Origin: CAZDDY01 sp964504455
GTDB lineage: Bacteria; Patescibacteriota; Minisyncoccia; Phycocordibacterales; UBA9973
Length of the DNA: 6,716 bases
Assembly: GCA_964504455.1 (NCBI GenBank)
Contig: CAZDDY010000027.1
Location: 1-6,716 of the forward strand
Direction: 5' to 3'
Each line of letters begins with the position of its first letter. Within the stretch, counting starts at the first letter, position 1. The notes beneath the pieces were generated by a model. The model was not told where the DNA came from. It searched no databases and saw nothing but the letters and a program-made list of their open reading frames with translations. The position numbers were made by a program, and so were the translations under genes. Positions 1-4,822 of this stretch are shown one piece after another.

Positions 1-10
1 GGGGTTTTTA

Positions 11-39
11 TTTACAAAATATATATATAGACGTATGAT
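11..39 (+). promoter_or_regulatory. Candidate sigma70-type promoter for the first gene
   Basis: A -35 box TTTACA (11-16, 5 of 6 consensus) and a -10 box TATGAT (34-39, 5 of 6) are separated by 17 bases. Transcription would start near 46, giving a leader of about 28 nt before the ATG at 74. A perfect TTGACA also lies at 44-49, but a -10 box at the right distance from it would start transcription beyond the ATG, so the upstream pair is preferred. Confidence 0.5.
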
Positions 40-73
40 TATTTTGACACTTACTCTTACAAAAGAATAACTT

Positions 74-619
74 ATGAAACCTGACTGTCAGTTTCTTGTA
101 ATCATTCAAGATTTAAACCCGAACGGTCGTTTTAATGATCCAGAGTATGATCATAAGCTAAGAGAGTCTTTGGATAAAGATAGAAATAATATCGAGCTAC
201 TGATCATTCCTCCATACACTGACCCGATATCATTTATTGAAGAAGTATGGAAAACGTACAATATCAAAAAAATTGAAAAAGTTTTCGTAGTAACCAGCCC
301 AACAATACCAACCACCTGGAAAGGTAAACACGGCAAGGAACCAGATTTTGAGAAAATACGCCTCTCTGTGGATGTCTGCAGAGACCTAAAGGCTCAACTA
401 AGAAGTGAAAAATTAATCTGGATTATAAGAGATCGTGTTGTCTCTGCTAAAGAAGGTGATCCAACTCAAGGATATGAATATATTGATTTTTTTGTAAATG
501 AACCAAATTCCATTGAAAGACCAACACCGCTGAAATTGTTTAATATGCTAAGGAATGAAGAATTTGTCCAACTCGTGGTCGAACTTATGGAACCTCAAAA
601 ACCTCTGAGATTTTTTTAA
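74..619 (+). CDS. Hypothetical alpha/beta protein, 181 aa
   Basis: I do not recognise this family. The protein has no signal peptide, no membrane segment and no metal-binding cluster. Hydrophobic strands (about residues 7-12, 40-46, 69-74, 113-119) alternate with predicted helices (52-62, 92-110, 153-172), which suggests a compact cytoplasmic alpha/beta fold, possibly Rossmann-like. The segment after the third strand (T74-S75-P76, then PTTWKGKHGK at 79-88) is rich in Gly, Lys and His and could be a binding loop, but this is only a guess. The start is the first ATG after a good promoter, with no convincing Shine-Dalgarno site (only an AAAAG at 61-65). The gene ends in TAA directly before its own intrinsic terminator, so it appears to be a single-gene unit separate from infC. 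That it is a real gene is well supported by length, promoter and terminator; its function is unknown. Confidence 0.75.
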   Translation: MKPDCQFLVIIQDLNPNGRFNDPEYDHKLRESLDKDRNNIELLIIPPYTDPISFIEEVWKTYNIKKIEKVFVVTSPTIPTTWKGKHGKEPDFEKIRLSVDVCRDLKAQLRSEKLIWIIRDRVVSAKEGDPTQGYEYIDFFVNEPNSIERPTPLKLFNMLRNEEFVQLVVELMEPQKPLRFF

Positions 620-627
620 AAATACCT

Positions 628-652
628 AAGGGCCAGAAAAGGCCCTTTTTTT
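628..652 (+). terminator. Intrinsic terminator after the first gene
   Basis: AAGGGCC (628-634) pairs perfectly with GGCCCTT (641-647) around an AGAAAA loop, and a T tract runs on to 652. It begins 8 bases after the stop codon and separates the first gene from the infC operon. Confidence 0.85.
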
Positions 653-660
653 ATTATTAT

Positions 661-689
661 TTGACTAAAGCCTTAAAAAAAGGTACATT
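661..689 (+). promoter_or_regulatory. Candidate promoter of the infC-rpmI-rplT operon
   Basis: TTGACT (661-666, 5 of 6) and TACATT (684-689, 4 of 6) are exactly 17 bases apart and lie just after the preceding terminator. The predicted start is at about 696, which gives infC a leader of about 56 nt and falls on the ATG of a small upstream ORF. Confidence 0.5.
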
Positions 690-695
690 TCTCGC

Positions 696-755
696 ATGGT
701 AACTCCCTTCTTTGTCCCTTTTAAAGTGTTGAGTTACACGGCAGTTTTGTCTTGA
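696..755 (+). CDS. Possible upstream ORF (leader peptide), 19 aa
   Basis: An ATG at 696 opens a 19-codon frame (MVTPFFVPFKVLSYTAVLS) that ends in TGA at 753-755. That stop overlaps the TTG start of infC (752-754) in a TTGA junction of the kind seen in translational coupling. The ATG coincides with the predicted transcription start, so the ORF could be translated as a leaderless message. There is no homology or codon evidence at this length. The arrangement may be chance and the ORF is reported as a possibility only. Confidence 0.2.
   Translation: MVTPFFVPFKVLSYTAVLS
699..737 (+). promoter_or_regulatory. infC leader hairpin
   Basis: GTAACTC (699-705) and GAGTTAC (731-737) form a perfect 7-bp inverted repeat around a 25-nt loop, entirely inside the predicted infC leader and ending 14 nt before the TTG start. 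Leaders of infC-rpmI-rplT operons are known sites of control by IF-3 start-codon discrimination or by L20 binding. Whether this hairpin has such a role is inference. No T tract follows it, so it is not a terminator as drawn. Confidence 0.35.
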
Positions 756-1270
756 AGGAAAGAATAAATAATCAAATACGCGCCTCTCAGGTACGCGTTA
801 TAGATGATGTTGGTGGAAACTTGGGTATTATGCCACTTGCTAAGGCCCTTGAAGAAGCTTCTTCACGCGGAGTTGACCTAATTGAAATAGGGCCAAACGC
901 CCAACCACCAATTGTAAAATTGATGGAATTCGGAAAATATCAGTACCTTGAAGCAAAAAAGCAAAAAAAAATGAGAGCTGGTGCAAAACCAACTGAAACT
1001 AAATCAGTGCAGGTCAAGGTTGCAACTGGTGATCACGATTTGGAACTCAAGGCCAAGAAAGCCTCTGAATGGTTAAAGGAAGGCCATAGAATCAAAGTTG
1101 AACTATATCTTTCAGGACGTACGAAGTACATGGACGAGAAATTCTTGAAAGAAAGGTTAGACAGAATGCTTCATTTGATTACTGAGAATTTCAAAATTGC
1201 TGAACCAGCAAAGAAAAGTCCGAAGGGTCTTATGCTGACAATTGAACGGGACACAAAGAAAAAAGAGTAA
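752..1270 (+). CDS. infC: Translation initiation factor IF-3
   Basis: IF-3 binds the 30S subunit, prevents premature 50S joining and checks the initiator tRNA and start codon. The whole two-domain protein is present (172 aa, normal length). The N domain begins with RINNQIRA (residues 4-11) and carries the family signature at KLMEFGKYQY (56-65). A Lys-rich linker (about 66-84) follows. The C domain has the typical GDHDLELKAKKA (93-104), a helix ending in LKEGH and the strand IKVELYLSGR (114-123). The start is TTG at 752; the frame is open upstream only to a stop at 722-724 and contains no ATG. The only good Shine-Dalgarno match, AAGGA (755-759), lies inside the frame, 4 bases before an in-frame ATA (764). 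A rare AUA start, reminiscent of the unusual infC start codons used for autoregulation, therefore cannot be excluded. infC is first in an operon with rpmI and rplT, 4 bases from rpmI. Confidence 0.95.
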   Translation: MKERINNQIRASQVRVIDDVGGNLGIMPLAKALEEASSRGVDLIEIGPNAQPPIVKLMEFGKYQYLEAKKQKKMRAGAKPTETKSVQVKVATGDHDLELKAKKASEWLKEGHRIKVELYLSGRTKYMDEKFLKERLDRMLHLITENFKIAEPAKKSPKGLMLTIERDTKKKE

Positions 1271-1274
1271 ATAT

Positions 1275-1460
1275 ATGAAAACAAATAAATCACTCACAAA
1301 GAGAATAAAAATAACAAAAAATGGCAAGATGCTTTCACGAAAGCCAGGTTTTAATCATTTCAATGCAAAGCAATCTCGCTCAAAACAACTCGCTGGTAAA
1401 AAAGCGGTTGAATTTTCAATGGACAATAAAACACGAAGTCGGATGGTTCCTTACAACTAG
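1275..1460 (+). CDS. rpmI: Large-subunit ribosomal protein L35 (bL35)
   Basis: A small basic protein of 61 residues that binds 23S rRNA in the 50S subunit. The bL35 pattern is visible: KTNKSLTKRIKITKNGK at residues 2-18, then RKPGFNHFNAKQSRSKQLAGKK (22-43) where the family usually has its His/Lys-rich rRNA-binding stretch. The start is the ATG at 1275, four bases after the infC stop. An in-frame ATG at 1242 lies inside infC and would add 11 residues that do not fit the family. A weak purine-rich GAG (1265-1267) sits 7 bases upstream. It ends in TAG and is slightly shorter than the usual 64-66 residues. Confidence 0.92.
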   Translation: MKTNKSLTKRIKITKNGKMLSRKPGFNHFNAKQSRSKQLAGKKAVEFSMDNKTRSRMVPYN

Positions 1461-1478
1461 TCGGGTAAACCTTATAAG
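1450..1478 (+). promoter_or_regulatory. Weak candidate internal promoter before rplT
   Basis: CTTACA (1450-1455, 4 of 6) and TATAAG (1473-1478, 5 of 6) have a 17-base spacer and would start transcription about 15 nt before the rplT ATG. In AT-rich DNA such matches are common, and rplT can simply be co-transcribed with infC and rpmI. Confidence 0.2.
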
Positions 1479-1499
1479 TAATTTTCATATCTGTAAAAC

Positions 1500-1844
1500 A
1501 TGACACGAGTAAAACGAGGCGTTATAAAACAAAAGAAGCGCCGAAATCTTCTAAAAACAACTAAGGGCTATCGATTCGGTAGAAGTACAAAGGAAGCGCA
1601 AGCACGTGATGCAACATACCACGCCGGTGCATATGCTTTTGCACACCGACGAGACAAGAAAAATGACTTTAGAAAACTTTGGAATGTCAAAATTAGTGCT
1701 GCATCAGTTTCTTTAGGTATCTCTTATAGTAAATTAATTGGCGCATTGAAAAAGCAAAACATTGAGCTCGACAGAAAAATTCTTGCTCAGATTGCAATGG
1801 AATCTCCAGAAACATTTTCTAGACTCCTTTCAAAAGTAAAATAA
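1500..1844 (+). CDS. rplT: Large-subunit ribosomal protein L20 (bL20)
   Basis: L20 is an early-binding 23S rRNA protein needed for 50S assembly and, in several bacteria, a repressor of its own operon. The 114-residue protein has the full pattern: TRVKRG at the N-terminus; the basic helix KQKKRRNLLKTTKGYRFGR (10-28); the AYAFAHRRDKKNDFRKLW segment (44-61), where the family has a very similar run; and the C-terminal globular domain with GISYSKLIGALKK (73-85) and IELDRKILAQIA (87-98). The length is normal for the family (about 115-120). The 39-base gap from rpmI has no Shine-Dalgarno match. The stop TAA is fused to the terminator stem. This is the last gene of the infC operon. Confidence 0.95.
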   Translation: MTRVKRGVIKQKKRRNLLKTTKGYRFGRSTKEAQARDATYHAGAYAFAHRRDKKNDFRKLWNVKISAASVSLGISYSKLIGALKKQNIELDRKILAQIAMESPETFSRLLSKVK

Positions 1845-1868
1845 AAATCCCCCGATTGGGGGATTTTT
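1843..1868. terminator. Strong, probably bidirectional terminator between converging units
   Basis: AAAAATCCCCC (1843-1853) and GGGGGATTTTT (1858-1868) form a perfect 11-bp stem with a GATT loop. There is a T-rich tail on the plus strand, and A-rich sequence before the stem gives a T run on the minus strand. It starts at the last bases of the rplT stop codon and lies 22 bases beyond the stop of the converging minus-strand ribonuclease gene, so it can serve both. Confidence 0.9.
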
Positions 1869-1889
1869 ATTTTCAGAGAGTATATACAT

Positions 1890-3439
1890 TTAAAAATCTA
1901 TCTTTATAGTTTCAACTTTTGTTGGAGCATATGTATCAACCCCTAAATATTCTCGAATACGTTGAGCTAGGAAGAATGAAGATTTTGGTTCTCCCATGGC
2001 AAGAAAAACTTTTTTTAGTTTCTTTTTTGCTCCCTCAACAAAAAGAAGTAAGTGGTCTGAGTCTTTGTGCCCAGAATAACCTGATATTTTTTCCACTCGT
2101 GCTCGCATCGGCACTTCTTGTCCCATAATCCAAAGNNNNNNNNNNNNNNNNNNNNNNNNNNNNNNNNNNNNNNNNNNNNNNNNNNNNNNNNNNNNNNNNN
2201 NNNNNNNNNNNNNNNNNNNNNNNNNNNNNNNNNNNCTGATATTTTTTCCACTCGTGCTCGCATCGGCACTTCTTGTCCCATAATCCAAAGAGTTTTTTGT
2301 CTTTCTTCTATGCGCCTTCCAAGACTTCCGACTGTCTGGTACCCAATTATGAGTATTGTATTATTTTCGTTTGGAAGATAATTATGTTCGTGGTGAAGCA
2401 CTCTCCCTCCCATAGACATGCCGGAGCCTGCAATGATAACTTTTGGCGGCGGAGCTTCAAGAATATCTTTTGATGACTGCGTTTCAAGTGTTTCTCGAAG
2501 ACCAGGAAAAGAAAATATGTCATCCCCTGCTCTAATCTGACTCTGAGCGGCGTCATTCAAATAATGCGTATATTTTTTATATACTTGTGTCACGTGAATA
2601 CCAAGGGGCGAGTCAAGATAAACTGGCATTGGTGGAATCTTTTTATTTTCAACTAAATCATCAAGTTCAAACAATATTTCTTGGCTTCGTTCAAGAGAAA
2701 ATGTTGGAATAACTAACGTCCCTTTTCTGTTGTAATTTGCCATAACAACCTCTTGAAACTTGTCCTTTCGTACTTCTCTATCTTCATGATTACGGTCGCC
2801 ATACACTGACTCCATGAGCATATAATCAATGTCTGAAACCACTTCTGTATCTTTTAGTATTGGTGAGGGGGAATTTCCTAAATCACCGGTAAAAAGAAAT
2901 TTCTGTCCATTTCTCGAGAATTCAATCATGGCTGAACCAAGAACATGTCCTGCATCTCGGAAAACTGCAGTTATCCACGTCGGCAATGCAACTGGCTCAT
3001 GATATTCAAAACCTTCCCATAATGAGAGCGCTTTTAGTACTGCTTCTTCTGTATATATTCTATCGAGATCATATTCATGAGAATGACCTAGAATGTGAGC
3101 CGTATCTAAGAGCATAGGTAATGCTAAATCTTTCGTTGCATTTGTTGAATAAATTGATCCATGAAAACCATCAAACAAAAGTTTTGGTATACGCCCAATG
3201 TGATCAATATGTGCATGAGTAATAAAAAGTATGTCTATTGTTTTCGGATCATATGGAAACGGATCCCAGTTGACTGGGTCAGCAATATGAGAACCCTGCG
3301 TTAAGCCACAATCTATAAGACAGCGAAGTGTTTTGCCTGGATTGTTTGGATCAGAAATCTCAAATAAAAAATTTGCACCAGTTACAGATCCAACACCGGC
3401 ACAAAAAGTAAGTCGGGAAAATAATTTTTCGGATGCCAT
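1890..3439 (-). CDS. Beta-CASP metallo-beta-lactamase ribonuclease, interrupted by an assembly gap
   Basis: An RNA-cleaving metallo-hydrolase of the CPSF73/TTHA0252-like beta-CASP group, acting on RNA in the cytoplasm. Visible motifs are HAHIDH at residues 75-80 (zinc site), H165 in GHVLGS, D186 in TGDLG and motif A E210 in MESVYGDR. The beta-CASP segment GSGMSMGGRVLHH (338-350) supplies the motif-B histidine and is followed by GYQTVGSLGRR. Motif C is H406 in GYSGHKD, then an RMMBL-type C-terminal tail. As given, the frame breaks at a 100-N gap flanked by identical 55-base copies. Removing 155 bases (the gap plus one copy) joins the two frames into one 464-residue protein, and motif C appears directly after the repeat-encoded ARVEKIS. 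Read naively, the region yields a false 474-residue ORF and a false 132-residue ORF. The ATG (3437-3439) has no Shine-Dalgarno site; a TATACT hexamer sits 10 bases upstream. It may be co-transcribed with the membrane protein gene 23 bases upstream. The exact substrate is unknown. Confidence 0.9.
2081..2135. repeat. 55-base direct repeat, copy 1, abutting the gap
   Basis: This segment is identical over 55 bases to 2236-2290. It ends exactly where the N run begins. It is coding sequence of the ribonuclease gene and is very probably the same genomic segment present at the ends of two unmerged contigs. Confidence 0.95.
2136..2235. other. 100-N scaffold gap
   Basis: A run of exactly 100 N, the usual placeholder for a gap of unknown size. 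With the 55-base duplicate it shifts the ribonuclease frame (155 is not a multiple of 3) and splits the gene artificially. It is probably a negative gap, meaning overlapping contig ends, and hides no sequence. Confidence 0.95.
2236..2290. repeat. 55-base direct repeat, copy 2, abutting the gap
   Basis: The second copy starts at the first base after the N run and is identical to 2081-2135. An overlap of exactly 55 bases at both gap edges is what two contigs sharing a k-mer of that size would leave. Confidence 0.95.
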
Positions 3440-3449
3440 TATGTATTAG

Positions 3450-3455
3450 AGTATA
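3450..3455 (-). promoter_or_regulatory. Candidate -10 box for the ribonuclease gene
   Basis: On the minus strand TATACT (5 of 6) ends 10 bases before the ATG, predicting a start near 3443 and a leader of only about 4 nt. No good -35 box is present (TATTCG at 3473-3478). The same hexamer precedes the membrane protein gene and the non-coding RNA. Confidence 0.35.
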
Positions 3456-3462
3456 CGATATT

Positions 3463-3879
3463 TTACCCTTTTCGAATAGGATATGATTTTAGTAAAAGTA
3501 AATACGCAAAAATGCTTCCAGCTAAATCAAAGCCAAGGTCTGACAGCGAATCAAGCCAATTTGTATGTGTTGATTTAAAAAGAACATCCATACTTGCTTC
3601 AAAGATCTCCCAACCTAATCCAACAACAAATGATGCCAATAAAAAGAGTAAAAAAACTTTGGTGTGTTCTACATTGTAGAACTTTGGAGCAACATACAAA
3701 ATTAAAAAACCCACAAATAAGCCCCCAAGAAAATGCATAGGCATATCAAACCACCAAAATATCCAAAAAAGTCCAAAAAGATGAGCAATAATAGTAAAGA
3801 AAAACAAAAACCACACCAGTTGAAGCATCATTTTACCAATATGTTTTTTAAATCCTGTACTATCAAACGTATCTTCCAT
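3463..3879 (-). CDS. Small four-helix membrane protein, YjdF/DUF2238-like
   Basis: A 138-residue integral membrane protein of unknown biochemical role. Predicted helices lie at about residues 18-40, 48-65, 74-92 and 115-131. Conserved polar residues sit at helix ends: WWFDMPMHFLGG (42-53), GWEIFEA (89-95) and a D110, D114, D118, G121 series. This DxPxH...WE...D pattern resembles the YjdF/DUF2238 family and, more loosely, VanZ-like proteins. The buried charged residues hint at a conserved intramembrane site rather than a passive anchor, but no activity can be assigned. The start ATG (3877-3879) has no Shine-Dalgarno site. A TATACT hexamer placed so that transcription would begin on the ATG itself suggests a leaderless message. 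The gene lies between the terminator of the non-coding RNA and the ribonuclease gene, 23 bases from the latter. Confidence 0.75.
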   Translation of the reverse strand: MEDTFDSTGFKKHIGKMMLQLVWFLFFFTIIAHLFGLFWIFWWFDMPMHFLGGLFVGFLILYVAPKFYNVEHTKVFLLFLLASFVVGLGWEIFEASMDVLFKSTHTNWLDSLSDLGFDLAGSIFAYLLLLKSYPIRKG

Positions 3880-3885
3880 ATGTGA

Positions 3886-3891
3886 AGTATA
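3886..3891 (-). promoter_or_regulatory. Candidate -10 box for a leaderless membrane protein mRNA
   Basis: Minus-strand TATACT ends 6 bases before the ATG. With standard spacing the first transcribed base is 3879, the A of the ATG. No -35 box is seen (TATCTT at 3909-3914), and the hexamer lies just after the non-coding RNA terminator. The evidence is position and consensus only. Confidence 0.35.
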
Positions 3892-3894
3892 AAT

Positions 3895-3920
3895 AAAAAA
3901 ACGCGCCTAAGATAGGCGTG
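3895..3920 (-). terminator. Intrinsic terminator of the non-coding RNA
   Basis: On the minus strand CACGCCTA (3920-3913) pairs with TAGGCGCG (3909-3902), with one G-T wobble and a 3-nt loop, followed by seven T (3901-3895). A T-rich stretch also follows the hairpin on the plus strand. It ends the transcript 16 bases before the membrane protein ATG. Confidence 0.8.
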
Positions 3921-4056
3921 CTCTTTTTAGGACTATCGACTGAGCTATTACCTTAGCAAAGCCCAAGTGGGTTCCGTGTATTTCATACCAAGGTATTAAA
4001 TAACGTCGAATCCCGAATACGTACTGTTCTAAGTAATACTTATTCGATAATCCTAC
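3895..4056 (-). ncRNA. Rod-shaped non-coding RNA, candidate 6S RNA
   Basis: A promoter and an intrinsic terminator frame a transcript of about 160 nt with no ORF of note. Reading the minus strand, it folds as one unbranched rod. The closing stem is 4055-4044 with 3939-3928: 12 bp including one U-G, starting at the predicted 5' end. An internal loop (5/6 nt) follows. The second stem is 4038-4029 with 3956-3946: 10 bp, one bulge. A large central bubble has 14 nt (4028-4015) facing 12 nt (3968-3957). The apical stem runs 4014-3993 with 3988-3969: 18 bp with small bulges, closed by a CUUG loop (3992-3989). A long hairpin with a central bubble and a closing stem at the 5' end is the hallmark of 6S RNA, which mimics an open promoter and inhibits RNA polymerase holoenzyme. 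The 3' side of the bubble can form a short alternative hairpin (CCC with GGG), as in known 6S RNAs. That it is a structured RNA is well supported; the 6S identity is inferred from architecture, not sequence homology. Confidence 0.65.
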
Positions 4057-4060
4057 TTAA

Positions 4061-4088
4061 AGTATACGTACAGGAAAACTCTTTGCAA
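4061..4088 (-). promoter_or_regulatory. Promoter of the candidate 6S RNA
   Basis: On the minus strand TTGCAA (4088-4083, 4 of 6) and TATACT (4066-4061, 5 of 6) are 16 bases apart. The predicted start, about 4056-4054, coincides with the first bases of the closing stem of the RNA. This agreement between promoter and fold is independent support for both. Confidence 0.6.
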
Positions 4089-4139
4089 CATCATTTTTTA
4101 AAAAAACACATATTTGACGGTTCGGCAACGTACATGGTC

Positions 4140-4784
4140 TTAAAAACCATCTTTCTGTTTCACTCTGATTTCGAAATCTAAAAATTTTTCTTTATTTTTT
4201 TCAACAAAATCAAAAGTTATATCTTCTGGTGCAATTTGTATGAAATTAAATATAGAAATTTCTAGTCTTTTCGCTAATTCTTTGCTTTCTATATCTTCTA
4301 TACCGTAGCGAACTTCAATATCTTTCATCCTTTCTTCAAAGGAGAGCACGCCTTTTAGTCCTACCCGTAGATCGCTATATTTAAGAATCATTTTTTCGAG
4401 TGAAGCATCGAGAATTTCCCCAAGGTACCTAAATTCAAACCGATGAAGTAAATCTTTTACAGACGTGGAAACGTTTATCTCCTCAAGTATGGCAGCTGTT
4501 GCTATGTCACTTTCTATTCCATACTCTCTTTTGTAATAATCTTGTACTGATTGCCAATACACAAGATCTTTGTGTCCAAGTTTTAAATATGTATTTTCGA
4601 GAGTAAGTGGAGTTTTTAAAATATTTCCTAAATCATGAAGCAAGGCCCCTTCAATGACTGCTTGTGTATCGAGTGGTATCGTGCAATTTTCCATGATAAT
4701 CTCTGAAACGCAGGCAACACGAAGCATGTGTTCCTGAAGTGAAGGAATTATTTTATATTTTTCATATATATCTCTAGCCTTCAT
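4140..4784 (-). CDS. HD-domain metal-dependent phosphohydrolase
   Basis: A 214-residue soluble protein with an HD fold in its N-terminal half. The metal ligands are visible in order: H19 (LQEHMLRV), H50-D51 (ALLHDLGN) and D138 (LKYSDLRVG), with H71 (KLGHKD) as a further candidate. HD proteins hydrolyse phosphomonoesters or phosphodiesters, often of nucleotides; the substrate here cannot be read from the sequence. The C-terminal part (about 145-214) is helical, with no second domain I recognise. The start is the ATG at 4782-4784, without a Shine-Dalgarno site. The gene begins 38 bases after ndk, with a strong hairpin in the gap, and may be co-transcribed with it, which would fit a nucleotide-related role; that is inference. 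No clear terminator follows the stop; the non-coding RNA promoter begins 51 bases downstream. Confidence 0.8.
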   Translation of the reverse strand: MKARDIYEKYKIIPSLQEHMLRVACVSEIIMENCTIPLDTQAVIEGALLHDLGNILKTPLTLENTYLKLGHKDLVYWQSVQDYYKREYGIESDIATAAILEEINVSTSVKDLLHRFEFRYLGEILDASLEKMILKYSDLRVGLKGVLSFEERMKDIEVRYGIEDIESKELAKRLEISIFNFIQIAPEDITFDFVEKNKEKFLDFEIRVKQKDGF

Positions 4785-4794
4785 GAGAGAATTT

Positions 4795-4818
4795 CAAAAT
4801 CCCCTTTCGGGGATTTTG
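4795..4818. terminator. Hairpin between ndk and the HD gene
   Basis: CAAAATCCCC (4795-4804) and GGGGATTTTG (4809-4818) form a perfect 10-bp stem with a 4-base loop, GAAA on the minus strand. It begins 4 bases after the ndk stop. On the minus strand the T run is only the four T inside the stem, then GAAATT, so termination may be incomplete and some readthrough into the HD gene is likely. On the plus strand a longer T-rich tail follows, which could stop antisense transcription. Confidence 0.6.
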
Positions 4819-4822
4819 ATTT

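Noticed and set aside
1..13. GGGG followed by a T-rich tract at the window start
   Set aside because: It looks like the 3' arm and tail of an intrinsic terminator of an upstream gene, but the other arm is outside the window, so it cannot be supported.
2081..2290. A biological direct repeat, attachment site or CRISPR-like repeat
   Set aside because: Both copies abut the N run exactly, are identical over 55 bases, and merging them restores a coding frame. An assembly overlap explains everything.
3921..3960. tRNA-like D-arm (TAGCTCAGTCGATAG on the minus strand)
   Set aside because: The D stem does not pair, and no acceptor partner or T-arm is present. The segment is fully explained as the 3' strand of the closing and second stems of the rod-shaped RNA.
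4003..4016. GGGATTCGACG on the minus strand, resembling the 5' end of tmRNA
   Set aside because: The remaining transcript is too short for tmRNA and has no tRNA-like 3' end or tag-peptide frame. The bases form part of the apical stem of the rod.
4089..4139. A 14-codon minus-strand ORF from an ATG at 4135 and a T7 run, possibly a tiny gene or terminator after the HD gene
   Set aside because: No Shine-Dalgarno site or promoter is seen for the ORF and no stable stem precedes the T run. Nothing convincing remains in this stretch.
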